From Corynebacterium freiburgense (GTDB taxonomy: Bacteria > Actinomycetota > Actinomycetes > Mycobacteriales > Mycobacteriaceae): a DNA stretch of 64,000 nucleotides. The stretch lies in the NCBI RefSeq assembly GCF_030408815.1, contig NZ_CP047355.1, forward strand, positions 2,852,001 through 2,916,000. Reading direction: 5' to 3'. Numbering within the stretch: position 1 is the first letter of the stretch; the number at the start of each line of letters is the position of its first letter. The notes below the pieces were generated by a model. The model saw only the letters and a list, made by a program, of their open reading frames with translations. It was not told where the DNA came from and did not search any database. Made by a program: the position numbers and the translations under genes. This document shows positions 26,392 to 35,739 of the stretch, piece by piece.

Positions 26392-28581
26392 GTGACTAAT
26401 CCCACGCTTGAGCTAGCACACATTGATATTGGTGTGACGGGGATGACATGTACATCCTGTTCATCACGGGTAGAACGCAAGCTAAATAAACTGGCTGGCG
26501 TCCAGGCCACTGTGAATTTTGCTACCGAGACCGCTGCGATTGATTTTGACCCTGAAGTTAGTTCACAGGATCAGTTGGTACAAACAATTCAAAAGACTGG
26601 CTATGGGGCTTTTGTATTAGGGAATCAAGAAGACTCGATCGAGGAGGCCCCTCAAGAATTACCGTCGGTTGATCAAGCGCGCCTTCAAGAACTTGCAGAA
26701 CTAAAGCAACGTTTTATTGTCTCCGCTCTGCTCGGCGTCCCTGTAATGGTGCTTTCCATGGTGCCCGCCCTGCAATTCGATTTCTGGCAGTGGGCTTGCT
26801 TGACCTTAGCTGCACCTGTTTTCGTTTGGGGTGGATGGCCGTTCCATAAAGCGACGTGGGCTAATCTTCGCCATGGGGCATTCACTATGGACACGTTGAT
26901 TTCTTTGGGTACAACGGCAGCTTTTTTGTGGTCTTTGGTCGCTTTGTTTGTCGGTGGCGCGGGGGAGAAGGGCATGATTATGCACTTCAGTTTGACCGCG
27001 CATGCAAGTGGTGGGCTACATGATATTTACTTGGATACGGCCACAATGGTGATCGTATTTTTGCTGCTTGGACGCTGGCTTGAGGCACGGGCTAAGGGGC
27101 AGTCTTCAGAGGCATTGCGCGCATTATTGGATTTAGGCGCGAAAGATGTCGCTGTACTTATCGACGATCGTGAGACTCGCCGTCCAATTTCAGCATTACG
27201 GGTTGATGATCTTTTTGTAGTTCGACCAGGAGAAAAGATCGCTACAGATGGAGTAGTGGTTGCAGGGGCTTCAGCTATCGATGAATCAATGCTCACCGGT
27301 GAATCTATTCCTGTAGAGGTTCAGGAGGGTTCGGCGGTGACTGGAGCAACATTGAATACTTCTGGACGACTTGTTGTTCGTGCTACCCGAATCGGACAAG
27401 ACACAAAGCTTGCACAAATTGCCCAGTTAGTTACTCAGGCTCAGGCTCAAAAAGCTCCGGTTCAGCGGCTTGTAGATTCGATTGCACAGATTTTTGTCCC
27501 CGTGGTGATAATCGCTGCGATTCTTACACTTATTGGTCATTTGTTTGTGCAGAATTCAGTGAGTGGTGCTTTTGCTGCTGCGGTTGCGGTTTTAATCATT
27601 GCGTGTCCGTGTGCATTAGGTTTGGCTACTCCTACAGCGTTATTGGTGGGCACGGGTCGTGGTGCTCAGCTTGGTTTATTAATCAAAGGCCCTGAGGTTT
27701 TAGAGTCCACACGTCGGGCAGACACCGTTGTGTTGGATAAGACGGGGACGGTCACTACTGGGGTCATGTCAGTGGCTGAGGTTCGAACTTTTGCTGGTTT
27801 TTCGGAGCAAGAGGTTTTGGATGCTGCAGCAAGCGTTGAGGCTGCTAGCGAGCATCCTATTGCGCGTGCGATTGTGTCTGCGGGTTCACCGTCGCCAGTG
27901 CATGATTTCCGTAACGAGCCTGGGGTAGGCGTGCACGGGGTCGTCGATAAGCGGCAAGTATCTGTGACCCGCTCAACTGAGCGTATCGACGCCGCGACCA
28001 CAGTTGCGGTAACAATAAACAACACCCCAGCTGGGATTATTGCAGTTCGCGATACCGTAAAGGAAACCTCCGCTGAAGCTATTCGGCAACTTAAATCCTT
28101 GGGTCTTAAGCCCATTCTCCTGACTGGAGATAATAAGCAAGTGGCAGAAACAGTAGCCGCCGAAGTTGGCATCACAGAAGTAATTGCAGAGGTGCTTCCT
28201 GAAGACAAAGTAACCAAAGTTTCTGAACTTCAGAATAAAGGTCGCATTGTAGCCATGGTGGGCGATGGAGTGAACGATGCCGCCGCACTTGCCCAAGCAG
28301 ACCTCGGACTTGCCATGGGCGCTGGCACCGATGTTGCTATCGAAGCCTCAGATATCACGCTAATGAACAATGATCTCCGTTCAGCAAGCAAAGCAATCCA
28401 GCTTTCCCGCGCAACCTTATCCACCATTAAAGGCAACCTATTCTGGGCTTTTGCCTACAATGTTGTGCTAATCCCAGTGGCTGCCCTCGGTTTACTTAAC
28501 CCAATGCTTGCAGGTGCAGCAATGGCGGCGTCATCAGTGTTTGTGGTAACAAACTCACTCCGGCTACGCCGCTTTTCATAA
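26392..28581 (+). CDS. copA: Copper-translocating P1B-type ATPase
   Basis: A 729-aa membrane pump. One N-terminal HMA domain carries GMTCTSC (Cys20, Cys23). It is followed by eight predicted membrane helices, the actuator motif TGES, the intramembrane CPC motif ([11 protein letters not shown]), phosphorylation motif DKTGT, SEHPIA and GDGVND. All catalytic elements are present. The CPC motif with N-terminal HMA domain is typical of Cu(I) exporters (P1B-1). The start is GTG at 26392, with GAGG seven bases upstream. It forms a unit with copZ and ends 3 bp from the convergent antiporter gene. Confidence 0.95.
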   Translation: MTNPTLELAHIDIGVTGMTCTSCSSRVERKLNKLAGVQATVNFATETAAIDFDPEVSSQDQLVQTIQKTGYGAFVLGNQEDSIEEAPQELPSVDQARLQELAELKQRFIVSALLGVPVMVLSMVPALQFDFWQWACLTLAAPVFVWGGWPFHKATWANLRHGAFTMDTLISLGTTAAFLWSLVALFVGGAGEKGMIMHFSLTAHASGGLHDIYLDTATMVIVFLLLGRWLEARAKGQSSEALRALLDLGAKDVAVLIDDRETRRPISALRVDDLFVVRPGEKIATDGVVVAGASAIDESMLTGESIPVEVQEGSAVTGATLNTSGRLVVRATRIGQDTKLAQIAQLVTQAQAQKAPVQRLVDSIAQIFVPVVIIAAILTLIGHLFVQNSVSGAFAAAVAVLIIACPCALGLATPTALLVGTGRGAQLGLLIKGPEVLESTRRADTVVLDKTGTVTTGVMSVAEVRTFAGFSEQEVLDAAASVEAASEHPIARAIVSAGSPSPVHDFRNEPGVGVHGVVDKRQVSVTRSTERIDAATTVAVTINNTPAGIIAVRDTVKETSAEAIRQLKSLGLKPILLTGDNKQVAETVAAEVGITEVIAEVLPEDKVTKVSELQNKGRIVAMVGDGVNDAAALAQADLGLAMGAGTDVAIEASDITLMNNDLRSASKAIQLSRATLSTIKGNLFWAFAYNVVLIPVAALGLLNPMLAGAAMAASSVFVVTNSLRLRRFS

Positions 28582-28584
28582 GAC

Positions 28585-30132
28585 TTAATGACGCCGCGAA
28601 GCCACAATCATCTTGTCAACAGTATGCAGAACTTCATCTACAACGGCAGGATCGATACCTGGTTCCTGTCTAGCTTTTAGTAACTCTTGCTGCGCGGCCG
28701 CCAGAGCTTCCGCGCGAACGTGAGCTGCGCGGCGTCGTAACTCACTAAAACGCGCATCATCAAGGATATCTACGTGTTCAGTACCAGTTTCACGAGCTAA
28801 CCATTCCTGAAAACTTGCTACAACACCTGCCGGTAATTCATCCGTATAGCGGTGCAGCACATCAGTAGCGGCGTGATGCGCACGCTTAGACAATTCCGCA
28901 CGTGCCAAATCCCCAGAAGCATCAGGTCCACGATCCAGACTTAATTGCCGCATTAACCAAGGCAATGTCAGCCCTGGCACCACCATTGTAATGAGAAGCA
29001 CAACCAAAGCAATTACTGCCAACTCGTGATGCATCGGCACGGACCCCGAAGGAATAGAAAGCACCAATGCCAATGTCACTAGCCCACGCATTCCTGCCCA
29101 TGTAAGCAACAACACTTCTTGCAAACGCAACGGTGCAACATTTTTCCGCCCTTTGGCAATATTAAACTTCCAAAATACCCACATCCAGGCAAAACGCACC
29201 ATAATCAAAACAACCGATAACACCACTCCAACAAACACCGCATGCCAAAGCTCTGCCCCAACTTCAAGCACAGCATCCCGAACCGAAAGCCCAATTAATC
29301 CAAAGGCAACACCGGTAAACAACAATTCAATGGTTTCCCAGAACGCATGACCAGTAAGCCGATCTTCGGCATCCACGCTCACTCGAGAATTCATCTCTAC
29401 AGCCGCAATCACAATAGCAATCACACCTGAAGCATGAAATTCTTCGGCCACCACATATGTCAAGAATGGAATAACCCAAGTCAATGCGTTCCGAGCAACT
29501 GTTGAATGCATCCAATCTGTAAGTTTCGCCGAACAAAAGCCGATAACCAAGCCCAAAAGCGCTGCTACCGTAGCAGAATACAAAAACTCCGAAACGCCTC
29601 TCCGAAGCGTTAGGTCCTCACCCAACGTTAACGCCCCCAAAGCGACGTGAAAAGCCACAATAGACGCAGCATCATTAAACAACCCCTCAGTTTGCAATGT
29701 TGAGGTCAATCGCCTGGGGACACCGGCTGGTTCAGCGACGGCATCCACTGCAACCGGATCTGGGGGTGCAAGAGCGGCACCAAGAATAATCGCGCCAGCT
29801 ACCCCCAAGGAAGGCAACAACCACATTGCTGTACCCGCAACTACCGCAGTGGTAGCAAACACCAAAAACACCGAAAGGCTCAACAATGTTGCACGCTGCT
29901 CACGAATCTGAGCCCAACTGGTACGACGCGCCAAAGCCCACAATAGCGGTGGAATAAAAATAGGCAGAATTAACTCGGGAGGAATATGCAAACTCGGAAT
30001 ACCAGGCAAAACCATAGTTGCCGCAGCCACAAGTGTTAAAAGAACCGGCCAAGGCAAACCAATGCGATCACCGATAGCCACAACAATCATTGTTGCAAGC
30101 AAAACTCCCATAATCACTAGGAGTGCTTCCAT
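28585..30132 (-). CDS. Na+/H+ antiporter, CPA1/NhaP type
   Basis: A 515-aa protein from the ATG at 30132, with about 12 membrane helices. The conserved ion-site motif is seen as ALAPPDPVAVDAV near residue 130, and TEGLFNDAASIVAF follows. These define the CPA1 sodium/proton antiporters. The C-terminal hundred residues are a soluble, charged helical domain. The start at 30132 has GAAAGG about a dozen bases upstream; an in-frame start at 30207 would add 25 residues with no family similarity. It is divergent from the MFS gene with about 130 bp between. Cation specificity cannot be read from sequence. Confidence 0.88.
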   Translation of the reverse strand: MEALLVIMGVLLATMIVVAIGDRIGLPWPVLLTLVAAATMVLPGIPSLHIPPELILPIFIPPLLWALARRTSWAQIREQRATLLSLSVFLVFATTAVVAGTAMWLLPSLGVAGAIILGAALAPPDPVAVDAVAEPAGVPRRLTSTLQTEGLFNDAASIVAFHVALGALTLGEDLTLRRGVSEFLYSATVAALLGLVIGFCSAKLTDWMHSTVARNALTWVIPFLTYVVAEEFHASGVIAIVIAAVEMNSRVSVDAEDRLTGHAFWETIELLFTGVAFGLIGLSVRDAVLEVGAELWHAVFVGVVLSVVLIMVRFAWMWVFWKFNIAKGRKNVAPLRLQEVLLLTWAGMRGLVTLALVLSIPSGSVPMHHELAVIALVVLLITMVVPGLTLPWLMRQLSLDRGPDASGDLARAELSKRAHHAATDVLHRYTDELPAGVVASFQEWLARETGTEHVDILDDARFSELRRRAAHVRAEALAAAQQELLKARQEPGIDPAVVDEVLHTVDKMIVASRRH

Positions 30133-30259
30133 ACCAAGGTCTACCTTTCCAAATAAAAACCTGCGAATGTCCCCTAAGTAGGGTAGAGCGCTTGGCCAAG
30201 AAAGCACGAACCAACTTTAATAATGTAATCCGCATCACAAGAAACGAGTGGAGGTGGCG

Positions 30260-31411
30260 ATGATGCCAGTCTGGTTACGTGTTGCACTTGGGCTATTTGC
30301 AATCGCCTTTGGCGCCAATATATTCGCGCCTCTTTTGCCCGTATACCAACGTCTCGATGGCCTTAGTGCTACCCAGGTCACATGGATTTTTGCCATATAC
30401 GTAGGCGGTTTAGTCCCAGCATTGCTGATTGGCGGCCCGCTTTCAGATAGGAAAGGCCGGCGAGCTTTAATCCGACCCGCACTAGTCTGTTCAGCAATCG
30501 GATCAATTGTCATTATTGCTGGGGGAGTAGGCCCCAATTGGCTACTCTCATTAGGGCGCTTTATCGCTGGAGCAGGCGTTGGATTTGTTATGGCCGCAGG
30601 AGCAGCATGGCTGAAACAAGTATCCACTGACTCAGCCCAAGCAGGCGCACGACGCGCAACAATCGCACTTTCCGCAGGATTTGGCGGCGGACCATTGGTT
30701 GGCGGTTTGATTGCAGAATGGATACCCAATCCAGATATCTGGCCCTTCCTTTTCCATCTCACGCTATTGGTTCTTGTAATACCGCTCGTATGGAACGCCC
30801 CTTCACCACCAGTCATCACTACAGCAGACCGGAAATTCTTCCCAAAAACAGCCTTTTCACCGCGATTTATTTGGACAGTTGCGGCATGGGCTCCTTGGGT
30901 CTTTGGCACAGCGACAATTTCTTTTGCCACACTGACATCCTTGGTTGCCAGCACCACGCCCGCCCCAATTGCCTACACTGGTGCAATAGGTGCGGTAACC
31001 ATGCTGACAGGTGTTGCTATCCAACCATTAGCCACAAGACTAGGCAATGGGTACGTACCACCAGCGATCGTAGGATTAAGTACAGCGACAATCGGATTAC
31101 TGCTAGGTGCTGGGGTAGCAGCAACACTCAACCCCTGGCTACTTATACCCACCGCTATCTTCCTAGGGGCAAGCTACGGCACAATGATGGTTTCCGGACT
31201 ACGTGAAGTAGAACAGATCGCTCCACCTAATGAACTCGGAGCACTCATTGCGGTGTTCTATTCACTAACCTATGTGGGTTTCTTTGCACCATTTGCGCTA
31301 TCTATTCTAGGGCCCTGGCTTGGTTACAGCACGTGCCTTATCTTTGGCGCATGTGTCACAGCTGCATCGATCGTCCCAGTGGCGCGCGTAGTACGCAAAG
31401 CAGTTGAATAG
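30260..31411 (+). CDS. MFS transporter
   Basis: A major-facilitator permease of about 383 aa and 12 helices. MFS motif A is GPLSDRKGRRALIRP in the loop between helices 2 and 3, and a glycine-rich helix 5 (GFGGGPLVGGLIAEW) resembles motif C of drug/proton antiporters. That points to an exporter, substrate unknown. GGAGGTGG lies just before two consecutive ATG codons (30260 and 30263); the second gives better spacing. A GTG at 30248 is in frame but overlaps the ribosome-binding site. It converges on dnaB with a 14-bp gap and no hairpin. Confidence 0.85.
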   Translation: MMPVWLRVALGLFAIAFGANIFAPLLPVYQRLDGLSATQVTWIFAIYVGGLVPALLIGGPLSDRKGRRALIRPALVCSAIGSIVIIAGGVGPNWLLSLGRFIAGAGVGFVMAAGAAWLKQVSTDSAQAGARRATIALSAGFGGGPLVGGLIAEWIPNPDIWPFLFHLTLLVLVIPLVWNAPSPPVITTADRKFFPKTAFSPRFIWTVAAWAPWVFGTATISFATLTSLVASTTPAPIAYTGAIGAVTMLTGVAIQPLATRLGNGYVPPAIVGLSTATIGLLLGAGVAATLNPWLLIPTAIFLGASYGTMMVSGLREVEQIAPPNELGALIAVFYSLTYVGFFAPFALSILGPWLGYSTCLIFGACVTAASIVPVARVVRKAVE

Positions 31412-31425
31412 GATTTTGTGAAAGC

Positions 31426-32979
31426 TTATCCACGGGCCAAATCAACAAAACGTGAGTAGTGCAATTGGTGGGCTACCGGGACAGTTCCAATCGGACCACC
31501 ACGGTGCTTTGCCAAAATAATGTCCGCTTCACCGAGACGCTCGCTATCTTGATCTTGTGAATCTGGCCGGTAGAGCAACATCACCATGTCCGCATCCTGC
31601 TCGAGCGAACCGGATTCACGCAGATCAGCAACTTGAGGTTTTTTGTCTGTCCGGGATTCTGGACCACGGTTCAACTGCGAAATGGCTATAAGGGGAACAT
31701 CGAGTTCTTTGGCCAAAAGTTTCAACTGACGGGAAAACTCCGAAACTTCCTGCTGGCGGGATTCCACTCTTTTCCCTGAACTCATAAGCTGCAGGTAATC
31801 CACAACAATCATTTGCAGGTCATATTGCTGTTTAAGCCGCCTCGATTTCGAGCGGATTTCCATCATGGTCAAGTTCGGCGAATCATCAATAAACAGTGGT
31901 GCTTCTTCGATTTCACCTGCACGGGTAGCTAATCTAGCCCAGTCTTCGTCGCTCATGCGACCGCCACGCATATCCGAAAGCTTAATCGAGGTTTCCGCAG
32001 ACAAAAGCCGGAACATAATTTCAACTTTGGACATTTCCAAAGAGAAAATCACCGAAGCTTTCCCCGACTTTATGGAGCACGAACGCATAAAATCCAAGGC
32101 AATAGTAGATTTACCCACACCCGGACGCGCCGCAACAATAATCATTTGGCCACCATGAAAACCATTGGTCAAATGGTCTAGGTCCGCAAATCCTGTGGGA
32201 ATGCCTGTTGCTAAACCACCTTCAGCTGCAATCTTATCCAGCTCATCCATGGTTGGCTGCAGAATATCTGCAAGGATCGAATAATCCTCAGTGGTGCGCT
32301 TTTGCGCTATGGCAAAGACTTCTTGCTGTGCCATATCAACAACAGTTTCAACTTCCGCACCCTCGGTGCCTTCATAGCCAAGTTGAACAATCCGTGTTCC
32401 AGCATCCACTAGTCGGCGAAGTACAGCTTTTTCCGCAACAATTTCCGCATAGTAACGGGCATTTGCGGCGGTTGGCACTACCTGTACAAGTGTGTGCAGG
32501 TATGGTGCGCCGCCAATTCGTTCAAGGTCATTGTGGCGATCTAAACGCCCAGCAACAATAACGGCATCGACTTCTTTATTGTCGCTAAAAAGATCAAGGA
32601 TCGCTTTATAGATGAGCTGGTGGGCAGGCCGGTAAAAGTCTTCTGGAGTCAGTGTCTCGATGATATCCGTAATCGCTGAAGGACTCAGCAACATTGCACC
32701 TAAAACACCCTGTTCAGCTTCATTATCGTGTGGAGGCTGCCTGCCAAAATCCCTATTTGGAGGATGCTCAGGGCCGCCTGGTTGAAACGATTGCTGCGTT
32801 TTTGGGGGACGTTGCTGGCTCAGGTCACGGGAAAACGCAGGAGTGGGCAAATCGTAGTCTGATTGCGGGTAGATTCCGCCCTGCTCAAAACCCATAGCCT
32901 GTGGAGCAGGGTAATCGTTGTATGATCCCGCAGGATTAAGATAACCATCGTCGAAGCTGGCGTTCATTGAATCACTCAA
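31426..32979 (-). CDS. dnaB: Replicative DNA helicase
   Basis: A 517-aa helicase. Residues about 80-190 are the DnaB N-terminal domain (PPHDNEAEQGVLGAML). The RecA-like domain has Walker A ARPGVGKST near residue 285, Walker B MIVVDYLQLM and the DnaB motif QLNRGPE. It unwinds DNA at the fork as a hexamer. There is no intein. An 80-residue N-terminal extension rich in Pro, Gln and Tyr precedes the core. The start appears to be TTG at 32979, with AAGGAG seven bases upstream; the first ATG (32967) is too far from it. Upstream is an unusually long 834-bp gap. Confidence 0.96.
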   Translation of the reverse strand: MSDSMNASFDDGYLNPAGSYNDYPAPQAMGFEQGGIYPQSDYDLPTPAFSRDLSQQRPPKTQQSFQPGGPEHPPNRDFGRQPPHDNEAEQGVLGAMLLSPSAITDIIETLTPEDFYRPAHQLIYKAILDLFSDNKEVDAVIVAGRLDRHNDLERIGGAPYLHTLVQVVPTAANARYYAEIVAEKAVLRRLVDAGTRIVQLGYEGTEGAEVETVVDMAQQEVFAIAQKRTTEDYSILADILQPTMDELDKIAAEGGLATGIPTGFADLDHLTNGFHGGQMIIVAARPGVGKSTIALDFMRSCSIKSGKASVIFSLEMSKVEIMFRLLSAETSIKLSDMRGGRMSDEDWARLATRAGEIEEAPLFIDDSPNLTMMEIRSKSRRLKQQYDLQMIVVDYLQLMSSGKRVESRQQEVSEFSRQLKLLAKELDVPLIAISQLNRGPESRTDKKPQVADLRESGSLEQDADMVMLLYRPDSQDQDSERLGEADIILAKHRGGPIGTVPVAHQLHYSRFVDLARG

Positions 32980-33138
32980 TGACCAGCTCCTTTTCCTCCG
33001 GGTCCATTGCCTGGCCGACTTTCACCTGTAGGTCAGCACAAACATACTTCAGCGTTCCAGGATACCCTTTTACCCATCATTTTTTATATTGCGTGGGGTT
33101 CTTTTTCGCTTTTCGATCAGTTTTCCGGAATTACAATG

Positions 33139-33473
33139 TTGTGCTTTGATCATCCTGTCGCAATTACCAAGCTTCATATTCATCCAGTTAATTGGTTGGC
33201 GTGCCAAGAACATTCAAATAACGACCCATGTCCTCGCGGTGATCGCGGGCAGGTTGAGGAAGATGTTCAGGAAGGAAGTAACGACGCCCCAACTCCTTCA
33301 GACACACCCCCAACTGTTGGAACCTATGACGATGCTGTATTACAGGAAAATACGGCGACTGGCTAGAACGCGCGCAAACATCGCTTTATAAGGCATACAA
33401 GGCCGCGACCGAAATGTTTGATGGTGTGGGCAACTCCAAGGTAAAGGTCGCCCCTTTTACAACACTTTGCTAA
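33139..33473 (+). pseudogene. Possible frameshifted ORF between dnaB and rplI
   Basis: Two reading frames look coding in succession. The upper frame gives an acidic stretch (RGQVEEDVQEGSNDAP... TYDDAVLQE), which stops at 33365. The next frame gives GDWLERAQTSLYKAYKAATE and continues to a TAA at 33471. One additional A in the AAAA run at 33347-33350 would join them in frame. No ribosome-binding site or family was recognised and the 5' limit is uncertain. It could equally be chance ORFs in a non-coding region. Confidence 0.25.
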
Positions 33474-33492
33474 CAAGTGTGTGGATTTTCGA

Positions 33493-33696
33493 CATAGTTA
33501 TCCACAGGCTGCAACCCCTGTGGATAACTCGCCTTTAGCCTGTGGATAACTATGTGGAAAAGGTGTGAAAAACGGGCGGATAGCTACCCCCTGAAACCAC
33601 CCCCTACCTGCGGTTTTCCCATCTTTATCATTGTTATCCACAGTCACATGTGAAACATCTGTTGAAAACTCCAGTTCAGAGCCAACTTGTGAATAA
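33493..33696. promoter_or_regulatory. DnaA-box cluster with nested palindrome
   Basis: Four perfect TTATCCACA boxes occur at 33498-33506 (+), 33519-33527 (-), 33541-33549 (-) and 33634-33642 (+), plus a TTATTCACA variant at 33688-33696 (-). The first and third are the cores of an exact 18-bp inverted repeat, CATAGTTATCCACAGGCT (33493-33510) and its complement (33537-33554), with the second box in between. This density is far above chance and implies DnaA binding. Confidence 0.85.
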
Positions 33697-33709
33697 CTTT
33701 TGGGCAAAA

Positions 33710-33766
33710 CAAACGGCCTTACGCCTTTTTGTGTGAATTCACAAGGGTTAGGCGTAAGGCCGTTTG
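33710..33766 (-). terminator. Terminator of the rpsF-ssb-rplI operon
   Basis: A perfect 17-bp stem CAAACGGCCTTACGCCT / AGGCGTAAGGCCGTTTG encloses a smaller TGTGAATTCACA palindrome. It lies 48 bp past the rplI stop and continues on the minus strand as TTTTGCCC. Confidence 0.8.
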
Positions 33767-33813
33767 TATGCTGTTGTCGTTGGGCTATAAATTAGCCGCC
33801 GTCACGTGCCTTC

Positions 33814-34266
33814 TTAGGCAGCGACGACCTCAAAGTTCACCGTAGCTGCGATATTTTCGTGCAGCTTTACGTTGACCTGATACTTGCCGGTGCTCTTTAC
33901 ATGAGCTTTTGGAAGCTCGATGGAGCGTTTATCTAAAGCGGGACCGCCAGCTTTCTTTACAGCTACAGCGATGTCGTCAGCTTTTACAGAACCAAAGAGT
34001 TTGCCATTTTCAGCGGAGCGAACCGCAATGGTTACGCCTTCCAGTGCTTCAAGTTGAGCTTTCACTTCGCGGGCGTGGTCAAGGTCTCGAATAGTACGAG
34101 CTTCTTGAGCACGCTTGATGCTTTCAACCTGCTTTTCTGCACCACGGGTTGCCGGAATTGCAAGTCCGCGTGGAAGCAGGTAGTTACGTCCGTAGCCGGC
34201 CTTGACCTCGACGATGTCGCCGGGGACACCGAGATTGTCAACGGCGGCGGTGAGGATCAGCTTCAT
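33814..34266 (-). CDS. rplI: 50S ribosomal protein L9
   Basis: A 150-aa protein with the L9 N-terminal signature [34 protein letters not shown], given here only as an identifier of the first domain (residues 1-50), then the long connecting helix (about 45-75) and the C-terminal domain. It binds 23S rRNA near the base of the L1 stalk. It follows ssb at 96 bp, and the operon order is rpsF-ssb-rplI. In most bacteria rpsR (S18) lies between ssb and rplI, but no such ORF is present here. Confidence 0.97.
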   Translation of the reverse strand: MKLILTAAVDNLGVPGDIVEVKAGYGRNYLLPRGLAIPATRGAEKQVESIKRAQEARTIRDLDHAREVKAQLEALEGVTIAVRSAENGKLFGSVKADDIAVAVKKAGGPALDKRSIELPKAHVKSTGKYQVNVKLHENIAATVNFEVVAA

Positions 34267-34362
34267 GATCCCTGCCTTTCGTTGTACATTCCGTGGACGT
34301 CGTCTTTGACATCAACGGAAAACTAATGGTTGATCTGGGGGAGGGCGTAGCCTCCCGGCATA

Positions 34363-34986
34363 TTAGAACGGTGGTTCGTCGTCTGCGGGACCGCCGTATC
34401 CACCAGCTGCCGGAGCGGAGTTCCAAGGATCGTTATCTGGTGTTGGTGTGTTATTTGCACCATAGCCACCTTGTTGGCCGCCAAAACCGCCTTGATGTTG
34501 TGCAGGTTGTTGGGGCTGATTCCCTGCATTACTGAAGCCGCCGCCAAAACCACCTTGGTTTTGTGCTGGCTGCTGTGCAGGCGCGGAACCTTGAGAACCG
34601 TAGCCGCCTTGGTTGCTTCGACTGGCACGAGTCACCTGTGCTGTCGCAAAGGTTAGCGAAGGACCAATATCGTCAACTTCAATTTCGAAGTTGCTACGTC
34701 GTTCGCCTTCACGCGTTTCATAAGACCGTTGTCGTAGCCGGCCGGTAACAATGACGCGCATACCTTTGGACAGAGATTCGGCAACGTTTTCGGCCATTTG
34801 GCGCCACACATTGCAGGTCAAATACATGGCTTCGCCGTCTTCCCACTGATTTGTTTGCGGGTTTCGACGCCGCGGGGTAGAGGCGATTCGGAAGTTTGCT
34901 ACTGCTGCACCTGAAGGGGTGAAGCGAAGTTCAGGGTCGGCAACGAGATTGCCTACCACCGTGATGTTCGTTTCTCCGAGGGCCAT
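34363..34986 (-). CDS. ssb: Single-stranded DNA-binding protein
   Basis: A 207-aa SSB. Residues 1-115 form the OB fold ([20 protein letters not shown] at the start, [17 protein letters not shown] mid-domain). Residues about 125-195 are a Gly/Gln/Asn/Pro-rich flexible linker, and the C-terminus is the acidic interaction tip DDEPPF. It coats single-stranded DNA in replication, repair and recombination and recruits partners through the tip. All expected parts are present. It is translated from the same operon as rpsF, 105 bp downstream of it. Confidence 0.97.
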   Translation of the reverse strand: MALGETNITVVGNLVADPELRFTPSGAAVANFRIASTPRRRNPQTNQWEDGEAMYLTCNVWRQMAENVAESLSKGMRVIVTGRLRQRSYETREGERRSNFEIEVDDIGPSLTFATAQVTRASRSNQGGYGSQGSAPAQQPAQNQGGFGGGFSNAGNQPQQPAQHQGGFGGQQGGYGANNTPTPDNDPWNSAPAAGGYGGPADDEPPF

Positions 34987-35042
34987 GACCTTGTGCCTTT
35001 CTATGCGACTTTCTAGCGAGAGCTGAGTGGATTCAGTTACTA

Positions 35043-35082
35043 CAACGAAGCAAAAGCGATAATAGTACTGCTTTTGCCGTTG
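35043..35082 (-). other. Hairpin between rpsF and ssb
   Basis: GCAAAAGC (35050-35057) pairs with GCTTTTGC (35070-35077), extended outward by CAACG/CGTTG. It starts 10 bp after the rpsF stop on the minus strand. No T run follows, so it may adjust readthrough or mRNA stability rather than terminate. Confidence 0.45.
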
Positions 35083-35091
35083 TGTCGCCGA

Positions 35092-35379
35092 TTAGCGGTC
35101 GATGCGCAGAACCTTAGTACGAAGCACGTCGTCACTTAGGTTCAGCAAGCGGTCAAGTTCAAGCACGGTTGCAGATTCGCACTTGAGGTTGATGACGGCA
35201 TAAATGCCTTCATCTTTCTTGTTGATCAGGTAGGACAACTTACGCTTGCCCCAGATATCAACCTTTTCCACGGTGCCGTTTTCTTTGCGGACAACCTCGA
35301 GGAATTTGTCTAGGGACGGGGCTACGGTGCGTTCATCCTGACTAGGGTCGAGAATGATCATCAGTTCGTATTGACGCAC
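35092..35379 (-). CDS. rpsF: 30S ribosomal protein S6
   Basis: A 95-aa protein from a GTG start at 35379, giving [21 protein letters not shown], which aligns with the usual S6 N-terminus. [11 protein letters not shown] and the final [10 protein letters not shown] are family landmarks. Longer in-frame starts at 35388 (ATG) and 35424 exist; AGGAGG lies two bases from the former and eleven from the GTG, so GTG is preferred. S6 binds the 16S central domain together with S18. First gene of rpsF-ssb-rplI. Confidence 0.93.
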   Translation of the reverse strand: MRQYELMIILDPSQDERTVAPSLDKFLEVVRKENGTVEKVDIWGKRKLSYLINKKDEGIYAVINLKCESATVLELDRLLNLSDDVLRTKVLRIDR

Positions 35380-35544
35380 GGACCTCATCACCTCCTGTGG
35401 TCTAGTGTTTCTCAATTCGGCCACGCCTGATTGGCGTGGCAGGAGGGTCGTTGCGTCAGCAACCTCTCAAAGGTACCCCACAAATGCCTAGGAAAAAAAT
35501 AGTATTACCTGAATCACATTTCCCTAGAGGACTGCGCATTTAGG

Positions 35545-35739
35545 TTATGAAACAAAGAGTGTCGCCCAGAATACAGCGATTGTGACCGGAATAACCGTAA
35601 TAAAAATGATGGCACTAATAAACAGGCCCCAAATCTGCACTGGTCGTTTCTTGTACATAAAACTCGCGAACGAACCACCAAAGCATAAAAATCCTAGAAA
35701 CACACTCGCTATGGTGACGATCATGGCTGTATTCGTCAT
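35545..35739 (-). CDS. Small two-helix membrane protein (hypothetical)
   Basis: A 64-aa protein with two membrane helices (about residues 5-27 and 36-60) separated by a short basic loop MYKKRPVQ. Its ATG overlaps the stop of the GT87 gene by four bases (ATGA), so it is probably translated by coupling and works at the same membrane. I do not recognise the family. It has none of the residues expected of a small toxin and could be an accessory subunit of the glycosyltransferase. Confidence 0.6.
   Translation of the reverse strand: MTNTAMIVTIASVFLGFLCFGGSFASFMYKKRPVQIWGLFISAIIFITVIPVTIAVFWATLFVS

Larger units (their letters stand above)
32980..33813. other. 834-bp gap between dnaB and rplI
   Basis: This gap, unusually long for the region, holds the dnaB ribosome-binding site, a possible broken ORF (33139-33473), the DnaA-box cluster (33493-33696) and the rplI terminator (33710-33766). 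No intact gene is supported. Confidence 0.6.

Noticed and set aside
33007..33391. ORFs of 119 and 100 aa upstream of dnaB as intact genes
   Set aside because: Neither has a ribosome-binding site or recognisable family; they overlap in different frames. Only the possible frameshifted reading was kept, at low confidence.
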